From positions 1 through 11,288 of the forward strand of contig CAZORB010000131.1 of NCBI GenBank assembly GCA_964581825.1: 11,288 nucleotides of DNA, read 5' to 3'. The position numbers were made by a program, and so were the translations under genes. Shown here one piece after another: positions 1 to 6,805 of the stretch (the first letter of the stretch is position 1; every line of letters begins with the position of its first letter). The notes beneath the pieces are model-generated. The model saw nothing but the letters and a program-made list of their open reading frames with translations, was not told the origin of the DNA and made no database searches. The DNA is from SYIM01 sp964581825. Its GTDB lineage: Bacteria; Pseudomonadota; Gammaproteobacteria; Burkholderiales; Burkholderiaceae_E.

Positions 1-438
1 ACCACCGCGCGCCCCGATGCAAGAGCCAAGAAGATGGTCCGCTGGTGGATGGATACCGCTCGCACAGCGGGCTACGCCGCACTGTTTCCCGGCGAGCTCA
101 CCTATTTCTACACATCACAGTTCTATGACACACAACCCGAGGCGATCGCCCGGGCCGAGCGCGCGCTGATTGATGTTCATCGGCCACTGCACGGATTCCT
201 GAGAATGGGCGAAGCGCTGATGGCACACGACACCTCGGATCGGCTGTCTGACATTGCAGCGCCCACACTGCTGATATGTGGTGCCGACGACATGATCACC
301 CCCGCAGCACACACGGTTGCCATTGGCCAGCGAATGCCTAACGCAGAGGTGCACATCATTCCGGACACACTGCACGGCGTGATGAGCGAAAAGCCTGAAA
401 CCTTTGATCTGGTAATCGATTTTCTGAGCCGGCACTAG
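1..438 (+). CDS. Alpha/beta-hydrolase, C-terminal part (5' end outside window)
   Basis: The frame is open to the left edge, and the first in-frame ATG (base 34) is not preceded by a stop, so this is a truncated gene with 145 codons visible. The end of an alpha/beta-hydrolase fold is readable. A strand ending in LLICGADDMITP fits the family's G-x-x-D-x-x-x-P acid motif (Asp at about residue 97 of the visible part). About 28 residues later, LHGVMSEKPE carries the likely catalytic His (about residue 125), followed by the final helix (FDLVIDFLSRH). The nucleophile elbow would lie upstream and is not seen. Such proteins hydrolyse esters, lactones, C-C bonds or C-halogen bonds; the substrate cannot be told here. 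It converges on the next gene with an 18-base gap and no clear terminator hairpin between. Family call is good; specific function is unknown. Confidence 0.85.
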   Translation, partial: TTARPDARAKKMVRWWMDTARTAGYAALFPGELTYFYTSQFYDTQPEAIARAERALIDVHRPLHGFLRMGEALMAHDTSDRLSDIAAPTLLICGADDMITPAAHTVAIGQRMPNAEVHIIPDTLHGVMSEKPETFDLVIDFLSRH

Positions 439-456
439 CGCCCACATGGCCCTTAT

Positions 457-1452
457 TCAGGTGAGTTTAGGCTCATGAATACCGCCACATTTCTCGCACC
501 GATATTTGCGCATCAGGCCAAACAGACGAAGCACCTCACCCTCCTCGCGCTTCTCAATGGGCACCCCTGCAAACTCGCGGTAAAGCACGTGCACATTCAC
601 CACGATGCGTTCGGCGTCATGCCAGTGTGACCATCCGTCCATCTGAATGTCCCAGGCGGCCTCCTCGGCGCTCATGCCCGCGTCATACCGTTTGCGCGTT
701 TCATCGCGGATATAAACAAAATAATCTCGCAAGCCCTGCAGGCCTGACCGATCGGTGATCGGCCCGTGTCCGGGTACCACAGTCTGTACGTCCCAGGACA
801 TCATCAGATCAAGGGCCGCAATCCAGTTTCCAATGGGTCCCGCCCAAAGAATCGGGTGGCCGTTCATGAAAACGATATCGCCCGTAAACACGGTGCTGTC
901 CTGCGGCACCCAGACGAGCACATCGCCTCGGGTATGCGCTGGCCCGACCTCAATCAGATGGACGTCTTTGTCTCCAACCTTCAGATCGAGGCGGCCTTCG
1001 AACGTCCGCGTGGGAGCGGTGTGTTTGACATCGTCAAAATTGAAATGCCGCCCCATGGTTTCGTACATGAACTGGGCACCCGGCCCCAGTTCATCTCGCC
1101 TGCGAATCATCCCTGACAACGCTTCCGGTCTGCGAAGCTCCATGTCTTCGGCGCAGGCTTTTGAGGCAATGATCTCCGAGTCAGCAACCAGCTGGTTGCC
1201 AAATACATGGTCGCCGTTGTTGTGCGTATTGACGACTCGGGGGATGTGCCGGGCGACGGGCGTTGCCGCGCGCATCGAAGCCAGCATTTCACCCGTCAAC
1301 TTAAGATCAAACAGCGTATCGACGAGCAGGCACGTGTCGCCATCGACGATCAAGCCAGCATTGGACCAGCCCCATGATCCATCGGGCTGCAGATACGCCC
1401 ACAGCCCATTCCCCAGATCGTGCAAGCCCTTTGAAAACTGCCAGCTGGCCAT
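457..1452 (-). CDS. Metallo-beta-lactamase-fold metal-dependent hydrolase
   Basis: This 331-residue protein has the MBL-fold metal motifs in order: NTHNNGDH (residues 75-82), PAHTRGD (His173), FTGD (Asp192) and PGHGP (His229). The first motif departs from the canonical H-x-H-x-D-H because the second His is Asn79, while His77, Asp81 and His82 remain. There is no signal peptide, so it is probably cytosolic. The C-terminal tail has CEKCGGIH (Cys319, Cys322, His326), a partial zinc-ribbon-like element. The start is fixed by AAGGAG (1461-1466, minus strand), 8 bases before the ATG. It lies 42 bases after the dehalogenase-like gene on the same strand with no terminator visible, so it is probably last in that operon. 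Members of this fold cleave esters, lactones, thioesters or sulfur compounds; I cannot assign a substrate. Removal of a dehalogenase product or precursor is only an inference from position. Confidence 0.88.
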   Translation of the reverse strand: MASWQFSKGLHDLGNGLWAYLQPDGSWGWSNAGLIVDGDTCLLVDTLFDLKLTGEMLASMRAATPVARHIPRVVNTHNNGDHVFGNQLVADSEIIASKACAEDMELRRPEALSGMIRRRDELGPGAQFMYETMGRHFNFDDVKHTAPTRTFEGRLDLKVGDKDVHLIEVGPAHTRGDVLVWVPQDSTVFTGDIVFMNGHPILWAGPIGNWIAALDLMMSWDVQTVVPGHGPITDRSGLQGLRDYFVYIRDETRKRYDAGMSAEEAAWDIQMDGWSHWHDAERIVVNVHVLYREFAGVPIEKREEGEVLRLFGLMRKYRCEKCGGIHEPKLT

Positions 1453-1494
1453 AACGGCAACTCCTTGAAAATCCAGTTAAGGTCGCGATGCTAC

Positions 1495-3594
1495 TCAGAT
1501 TGACTGCTTCCTGGCCAGTCGGATGCGCGCCTGAGCCGGGGGCTCAGCCGCCGCGTATGCAGCGATTCCCGCCTCGCGATCGACTGGCACGACCGTATCG
1601 AGTGTGGTTCCACCCACCGGTTGCAGCGCTGGCGGAAACATGGCGAGCTTTTGCCGATCACCGAGGCGAATCCGCTCAAAGTCGAGGTTGCGCTCATTGA
1701 CGCCTGCTAGCGGATGAACCGCGACGCCATCGATCATTTCAAGATCGAACCACCATCGCTTGACTGAGTTTCGCATTCCGTTTCCGACCGCATCGTCGTC
1801 CGCTGCAATGGAAGCTGCCAAGTCGGGATGCTCAATGGACAACCACATCAGTCGATCGGCTTCTACGGTGTCTTCGCGGTTCCAGGGACAGGTCTTCATG
1901 CAGCGCCCGCACGCTGAGCCCTTCATGTTGGTCACGCGATACTTGGTGCACTTCTCGACGTCGGCCTTCCAGATTTCGTAGCCGTTGAACATCACCTTGT
2001 GCCCAAACGGAATGGCATTACAGGGACACTCGCGCGCGCACTTGCGGCAGGCTTCGCAAAACGATTGGAGACCAAAATCGATCGGGCGATCCACGTCCAT
2101 GGGCAGATCAGTCGTGAACACCACGCTCTTCGAGCGCGGTCCGATGAACGGATTGAGAATCGTGTCGCCGATCCGGCTGACTTCGCCCAGGCCTGCCATC
2201 AGAATCGCAGGGTTGTGAATCACTTCAGAGTGCGCATTGGAGTGCGCGCGCGCCGAGTACCCCATCCGCCGACAGTGCGCAGCCATGATGCCGGCAATTT
2301 CTGCGCCTCGCATGTAGGCGCGCATTGATTGCGACGCCGAAATCCAGTCGTCTCCCGATGCGCCTTCCATGGTCTCGAAGCCCTGGTCGATCAGCATGAC
2401 CACCGCATACCGGTGATACGCCGGGATCGGCTTACCCTCGACCTCGTCATGCGAGTAGTACATCCAGGGCTCCGCCCGGCAGATGCCGACAAAGTCAGCG
2501 CCCAGGAAGTAGCCAAGTGCTTTGATCGCAAGCGCATTGACGTGCGGATCCGACAAATCGCCGCCAAGACCGGTGGGTGACAACGGTTCACGGATTCCCT
2601 GTAACGGCACCATCCCCGCGATGAGGGGCTGCATGCCAAGCGCATAGGGATGTTTCATCGGGAACCGCATTCGCTCCCTTCGCGGTTTCTCACCCAGATC
2701 GCCCGCCTGCGCACGCTTGAAGAAATCGCCGCGCTTGGGCACACGTTGGATGGCGGGCTCATCAACCAGAGTTGTAGGCGTATCGCAGCGTTTGATTCGC
2801 TCCATTGGATACCGACCCATATGAAGCGGGCGCTGATCGAGTTCGGCGTCCCACCAGGCAGGCCGCGTGCCGCCTCGCCCCATTCTGACCGCCGGATCAT
2901 CGGGCACGAGTGGACCGTGCGGATCGAGCGGTTGATCGGATGCCATCACGAAGTTGGTCGTGACCGCGGCAAGCCGAAACCCGCGTGAGAGATAGGGTGC
3001 GACTAATACCGCCTTTTCCGCTCGGACAACCCCCGCACGCTGCGCAATCAGCGCGAGATCTACCGACGTGGCGCCAACCGCATGGCCCGTCGCAGAGAAC
3101 CCCATGCGCCGCAAGTACCCTGACAGCACAGCAGCCACCTGGGTGGCGCGCAGGTCCGTACGCGCGACATTGCTTCCAGCGACCCAGGATTCGCCTGGGT
3201 CGTCAGGATGTGGTTCGCGACCAAATTCCACCGCAAACACCAGCGCGTGGGTATGTCCTGCGACCGGATCACTGGCCCAATCTGCGGGGTCGATCAGACA
3301 ACAGCCAACAATGCTTGCATCGAGAAAATAGGCTGATGCTTTCAGATTGGCTGAACGCAATTCAGGATCGTCGGGCACGGGCGCGCGGGCAGGTGCGGAA
3401 TCTCCGACGAGATGCCGGCGAAACAACGTGAAGTAGTCATCCATCACGTGCAACACCGAAGCGTCTGTGGCGTGCGACCGATCCTCGGGGAGGCTCAGGC
3501 CGCGGACCGGATCACAGGTGGTCACCCGCTTCAGCGCTTCAAGCGCCAGGGGACCCCTATGGAAAGGGCGATCACGGTGAGAGTAAAGACGCAT
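1495..3594 (-). CDS. Reductive-dehalogenase-like protein, soluble catabolic (NpRdhA-like) type
   Basis: This 699-residue protein has the two iron-sulfur motifs of reductive dehalogenases. They are C-x2-C-x2-C-x3-C-P (Cys513, 516, 519, 523) and C-x12-C-x2-C-x3-C-P (Cys549, 562, 565, 569). The family uses cobalamin and two 4Fe-4S clusters to remove halide from organohalides. No Tat signal or membrane anchor is present at the N-terminus, which argues for the cytosolic catabolic class and against the respiratory one. Tyr427, Lys489 and Arg553 each fall one position from the NpRdhA active-site residues as I recall them (Tyr426, Lys488, Arg552). The N-terminal half (about 75-225) repeats the cobalamin-domain region (about 348-507) in degenerate form. 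No C-terminal flavin/2Fe-2S reductase fusion is present, so an external electron donor is needed. The ATG has GGAG (3602-3605 region) 7 bases upstream, inside the 14-base gap after the cyclase gene. Epoxyqueuosine reductase (QueG) is a less likely alternative: it is about half as long. Substrate is unknown; halogenated phenols or hydroxybenzoates are an inference. Confidence 0.87.
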   Translation of the reverse strand: MRLYSHRDRPFHRGPLALEALKRVTTCDPVRGLSLPEDRSHATDASVLHVMDDYFTLFRRHLVGDSAPARAPVPDDPELRSANLKASAYFLDASIVGCCLIDPADWASDPVAGHTHALVFAVEFGREPHPDDPGESWVAGSNVARTDLRATQVAAVLSGYLRRMGFSATGHAVGATSVDLALIAQRAGVVRAEKAVLVAPYLSRGFRLAAVTTNFVMASDQPLDPHGPLVPDDPAVRMGRGGTRPAWWDAELDQRPLHMGRYPMERIKRCDTPTTLVDEPAIQRVPKRGDFFKRAQAGDLGEKPRRERMRFPMKHPYALGMQPLIAGMVPLQGIREPLSPTGLGGDLSDPHVNALAIKALGYFLGADFVGICRAEPWMYYSHDEVEGKPIPAYHRYAVVMLIDQGFETMEGASGDDWISASQSMRAYMRGAEIAGIMAAHCRRMGYSARAHSNAHSEVIHNPAILMAGLGEVSRIGDTILNPFIGPRSKSVVFTTDLPMDVDRPIDFGLQSFCEACRKCARECPCNAIPFGHKVMFNGYEIWKADVEKCTKYRVTNMKGSACGRCMKTCPWNREDTVEADRLMWLSIEHPDLAASIAADDDAVGNGMRNSVKRWWFDLEMIDGVAVHPLAGVNERNLDFERIRLGDRQKLAMFPPALQPVGGTTLDTVVPVDREAGIAAYAAAEPPAQARIRLARKQSI

Positions 3595-3608
3595 TGAGAA
3601 ACTCCGTA

Positions 3609-5681
3609 CTATCCGCTGACACGCTCGAGGAGACGCTGCGAGACGGGATCTTCGGGGTAGCGCGCAATCGACTGGCGGTAGGTCTCTTGCGCGATGTGCT
3701 GGTGGCCCTGTTGACGAGCCTTCCAGGCCTCCGCACCCATGCGAGCCAGGCCCATAGCATCGGGATCCGGTGCAATAGCAGGGTCTGAATCCAAAATGCC
3801 GAGCAGTTCGAACACCAATATCGCCGAATGCCGTGACTTCACCGACATCTGGTCAAGCGGGCGCACACAGAGGCGATGCCCCGCTTCTCGGACCACCGAC
3901 TGGCTGACACAAATCGCCGTATCAAACGACTTGTTCGCCAGCTCGAGGTACGCCGCCACGTTAACGCCATCACCCAGAACCGTGTAGCTCATTCGGTTGG
4001 TTGAGCCGATGTTGCCAACGAGCACTGAATCAGTATGAACACCGATTCGTACCTTCAGCGGTTCAAGCCCCTCAGCACACCATTGCCGGTTCAGGGCTGT
4101 CAGTCCCTTTTGAATACGCACTGCGGCGACGCAGGCACGCCACGCGTGATCGGGCACTTCAGCCGGTGCGCCCCAAAAGGCCATCGCGCCGTCACCGATG
4201 AACTTATCGACCGTTCCGAGCTCGGCCTCAACCACTTCGGTGACCAGGCTCAGGTATGCCGAGACCTGTTTCAGTAAAGTTTGCGCAGGCAGGCGCTCGC
4301 TCAGCTGCGAAAAGCCCTCGAGGTCGGTAAACATCAGCGTCAGATACCGGCTCTGTCCCCCTAACGTGAGCGCCTGCCCGGAATCAACCAGCTGTTTCAC
4401 CAGATCGCGTGGAACATAGGCGCTGAACGAGTTGACCGTAGCCTGTAGCGTGCTGACGGCCTTACCTAACGCGCTGATTTCATGAACGAGCGATGGCTCG
4501 GCCGCCGAGGCCGGATCGCGCCGAAACGTACGAATTTGATCGACCCGCGCGGCCAGACGTTCGAGCGGCACCGCCATCGCGCGCGACAAGCCGATGATCA
4601 GCAAAATCTGAATGACGAGCGCCGCCAGGCCAAGAAGCAGGATTCGTCGATTATTGTCGTGCAGCGCGCCTGAAAAGTCGGACAGCGGCGCCATGGCCAG
4701 CAGTTCCCAGGGCTTGCCAAGCGACTCCCGCAGATCGAGCGTCAAGGCAGCCACTGGACCATCACTTGTCGTGCCATCAATGTAGACGAGCTGGCCAGCG
4801 GACTGCCGTCCCTGCGACAAGGCTGCCACCGCACGTTCAGCCGCATCGAACACTGGCAGTGCGCCGGCTACCGGCGCGGCACCACGGCTGCTGGCCGATT
4901 GCCCATGCGCGAGAATGTGCCCCCTGTCATCCACCAGGAAACTCTCGGCGTTCGCGCTGACCTTGCGATCGCGCATGTGCTGCGCGATCGCGGCAAGCGT
5001 CAGATCGGCGCCGACCACCCCGGCAGGCGCTCCTGTCGAGCCAAACGGCGCAGCGACTGTGACGCCAGCTTCACCGGTTGAGGCAAACACGTAGGGATCA
5101 GACAGCGTCCGCTCACCGGCTGCCGTGGCAGCCCGATACCAGGGACGGGCACGCGGATCGACGCCGCCGGGTGCCTGCCGCGCTTCCAGCACTCGACCAT
5201 CATGGTCGACGAATTCAATGGTTTGTGATGCGGAAGTACCGGGCGGCGCATCGCGACTCAGGCGAACCCGAGTGGTCATCGCAGGCGCCTCAACGCCCTG
5301 AATCAGACTGCCGGGTCTCGCCCTGAGCACACCTCGAAAAGCACCGTCTGCAAAGCCTGCAAAAACACCTGTAACCGACTCGCTGTGTGACAGCAGATTC
5401 TCGAGAAAAGCGAGCCCGGCGGGCCCCCGCAGAAAATCCGGTTGCGCCGCGGCCAAGCCCGCTGCGGCATCCACCATCGTACGCATGGGATCGATCAGTT
5501 CGCGCGTCCGCGAACCCGCCTCATGCAGCGATCTTGCCACCAGCCCACTCGCGGCTTCTCGAGCGACGCGCTCGGCGGTAACGTAGTTGAAGGCGAGCAC
5601 CGCACCAAACACCGGTACGACCAGGCAGACAAATACCATCACCAGCCATGGACGCAGACGAATCGTCACGCCTTGGCTCAT
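3609..5681 (-). CDS. Membrane sensor with dCache-like periplasmic domain and class III nucleotide cyclase domain
   Basis: Numbered from the ATG at 5681, the protein has 690 residues: a transmembrane helix (about 12-31), a periplasmic sensor of dCache type (about 40-340, with RPWYRAA and a following DPYVFAS), a second helix (about 347-365), a HAMP-like linker, then a class III cyclase domain (about 445-585). The cyclase keeps both metal Asp residues (FTDLEGF, Asp453; KFIGDG, Asp497). It also keeps adenine-type specificity residues, Lys493 and Asp571 (YTVLGDGVN), suggesting cAMP rather than cGMP. The transition-state Arg of the usual N-x3-R is Tyr578 (NVAAYLE), so activity is uncertain. A helical TPR-like tail ends the protein. 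A TTG start 18 bases upstream (5699) is possible, but its only purine-rich stretch sits too close; the ATG also has only a weak AGG. The gene is followed after 14 bases by the dehalogenase-like gene, suggesting co-transcription. The sensed ligand is unknown. Confidence 0.88.
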   Translation of the reverse strand: MSQGVTIRLRPWLVMVFVCLVVPVFGAVLAFNYVTAERVAREAASGLVARSLHEAGSRTRELIDPMRTMVDAAAGLAAAQPDFLRGPAGLAFLENLLSHSESVTGVFAGFADGAFRGVLRARPGSLIQGVEAPAMTTRVRLSRDAPPGTSASQTIEFVDHDGRVLEARQAPGGVDPRARPWYRAATAAGERTLSDPYVFASTGEAGVTVAAPFGSTGAPAGVVGADLTLAAIAQHMRDRKVSANAESFLVDDRGHILAHGQSASSRGAAPVAGALPVFDAAERAVAALSQGRQSAGQLVYIDGTTSDGPVAALTLDLRESLGKPWELLAMAPLSDFSGALHDNNRRILLLGLAALVIQILLIIGLSRAMAVPLERLAARVDQIRTFRRDPASAAEPSLVHEISALGKAVSTLQATVNSFSAYVPRDLVKQLVDSGQALTLGGQSRYLTLMFTDLEGFSQLSERLPAQTLLKQVSAYLSLVTEVVEAELGTVDKFIGDGAMAFWGAPAEVPDHAWRACVAAVRIQKGLTALNRQWCAEGLEPLKVRIGVHTDSVLVGNIGSTNRMSYTVLGDGVNVAAYLELANKSFDTAICVSQSVVREAGHRLCVRPLDQMSVKSRHSAILVFELLGILDSDPAIAPDPDAMGLARMGAEAWKARQQGHQHIAQETYRQSIARYPEDPVSQRLLERVSG

Positions 5682-5739
5682 CGCGCTGCTTGCCTGCAAA
5701 GCCTCATCGGCGCCCCACCTGTCCAGATGACCGGGCCAT

Positions 5740-5768
5740 ATACTTCCGGTCTACCGCGATGCTGTCAA
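5740..5768 (-). promoter_or_regulatory. Possible sigma-70 promoter for the cyclase-dehalogenase-MBL set
   Basis: On the minus strand a perfect -35 box, TTGACA (5763-5768), lies 17 bases before AAGTAT (5740-5745), a weak -10. TATATG (5737-5742) is a better hexamer but at 20-base spacing. It lies about 60 bases upstream of the cyclase start, in the only non-coding gap ahead of the three-gene set. The -35 is clear; the -10 is poor, which may mean a weak or activator-dependent promoter. Confidence 0.4.
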
Positions 5769-5819
5769 CACAGCGGTCGATCCAGTCCAATCATTGATCC
5801 ATTCCCCTCCCAGCTACCG

Positions 5820-6245
5820 ATGTTGACATTCACCGCGCTCGCATCGCACCCATGGGCCTATCCAGCCCTGGAGACCATTCACCTTTTCGGCGTCGCGTTA
5901 CTGATTGGAAACCTGGTCCTGGTTGAATTGCGCGTCTGGGGTCTGGGGGGAACGCTTGCGATTCGACCGCTGGCCTCGCTGTGCCTGCGCCTGGTTGCAC
6001 TTGGCGCATTCCTGTGCATCATCACTGGCACCCTGATGTTTGCCACCCAGCCCGCTGAGCTTCTTGCCAACCGCGCCTTCACGCTTAAGATGCTGCTGCT
6101 GGTGGCGGCTGCAACCAACGCAGTGTGGTTTCACCTGCGCGGCTCGCTTGACCGCCTGGATGCCATGGCCCGCGTCAGTGCGCTGGTGTCGCTGGCCATC
6201 TGGTTATCGGTACTGGCACTCGGTCGCTGGATCGCCTATGTCTAG
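5820..6245 (+). CDS. Four-helix membrane protein, DUF6644-like
   Basis: This 141-residue, very hydrophobic protein has four predicted transmembrane helices (about 13-33, 52-75, 86-105, 116-138). I recognise the pattern of the DUF6644 family: WAYPALETIHLFG near the start, GNLVLVELRVWG, then NRAFTLKMLLL and NAVWFH. His21 and His105 are candidates for metal or haem contacts. Helix 3 (N-x2-F-x2-K followed by an Asn-containing helix) resembles the copper-resistance membrane protein CopD by eye, but this is not a confirmed homology. The frame stays open far upstream, opposite the cyclase gene. I chose the ATG at 5820 because the family-like sequence starts there and the upstream part is low-complexity antisense translation. 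No good Shine-Dalgarno is seen. It is first of a plus-strand set, divergent from the cyclase, 40 bases before the DUF6152-like gene. Function is unknown. Confidence 0.8.
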   Translation: MLTFTALASHPWAYPALETIHLFGVALLIGNLVLVELRVWGLGGTLAIRPLASLCLRLVALGAFLCIITGTLMFATQPAELLANRAFTLKMLLLVAAATNAVWFHLRGSLDRLDAMARVSALVSLAIWLSVLALGRWIAYV

Positions 6246-6285
6246 CTGACCGCCTCAGGCTCGACTTCGATTCGAAAGGTCGTTT

Positions 6286-6780
6286 ATGAACACTACGAAT
6301 TTCCTCACGCGTCGTTTGATGATCTGCAGCGCGCTGCTGGCAGCGGGTTCAACCGCGTCGCGCGCATGGGCCCATCACGGCTGGAGCAGTTTTGACCAGG
6401 AACAGCCCCTGTATCTCGAAGGCATCGCACGCCAGGTTCGTTGGCGTAACCCGCATGCTGAGTTCATACTCGAGGCCGACCCCCGGCTGACACTTCCGTC
6501 CGACCTTGCGGGCCGGTCGATTCCTGCGCAGTCTGCGCCGCTGGACGCTGCCAAGCTGCTGTCTCGAGCCGCACTGCCAGCTAAGCCGGCGCCGCGCTGG
6601 GAAATCGAGCTGGCGCCGCTCTTTCGGATGTCGCAGTGGCAGGTCCCTGAGATCCGAGACGGCGAACGTGTCGCCGCCGTCGGATTCGGGCTGCGCGAAC
6701 AAGGCGCAACGCCGCTGATGCGTGTCGAGTTCCTGTTCCTTCAGGGAAAGGCTTATCCGATGCGATCAAGCCCGGCCTGA
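6286..6780 (+). CDS. Exported small protein, DUF6152-like
   Basis: This 164-residue protein starts with an export signal. Two Arg residues (9-10) precede a hydrophobic stretch, and an AWA cleavage site ends at residue 29; the TRRLMIC start is Tat-like but could be Sec. The predicted mature protein begins HHGWSSFDQ and continues with VRWRNPHAEF, the pattern I associate with the DUF6152 family. The mature chain is about 135 residues with no cysteines and no transmembrane helix, so it is probably periplasmic. AAAGG at 6275-6279, 6 bases before the ATG, supports the start. It follows the DUF6644-like membrane gene by 40 bases and precedes the aldolase by 25 bases. The exposed N-terminal His-His could bind a metal, as the N-terminal His of CopC does; that is inference. 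Molecular function is unknown. Confidence 0.82.
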   Translation: MNTTNFLTRRLMICSALLAAGSTASRAWAHHGWSSFDQEQPLYLEGIARQVRWRNPHAEFILEADPRLTLPSDLAGRSIPAQSAPLDAAKLLSRAALPAKPAPRWEIELAPLFRMSQWQVPEIRDGERVAAVGFGLREQGATPLMRVEFLFLQGKAYPMRSSPA

Positions 6781-6805
6781 TCTCCTACATCAGCCTCGTA
6801 ATTTC

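Noticed and set aside
755..1468. Long plus-strand open frame (237 codons) opposite the MBL gene
   Set aside because: It is antisense to a gene with clear MBL motifs, has no recognisable domain, and its composition fits a shadow of GC-rich codons.
1495..3594. Epoxyqueuosine reductase (QueG) identity
   Set aside because: QueG is about half this length. The duplicated N-terminal half, the C-x12-C second cluster spacing and the Tyr/Lys/Arg set fit catabolic reductive dehalogenases better.
5442..5819. N-terminal extension of the DUF6644-like gene into the cyclase region
   Set aside because: The extension is antisense to the cyclase's coding sequence, low in hydrophobic or domain-like content, and the family-like sequence starts at the 5820 ATG.
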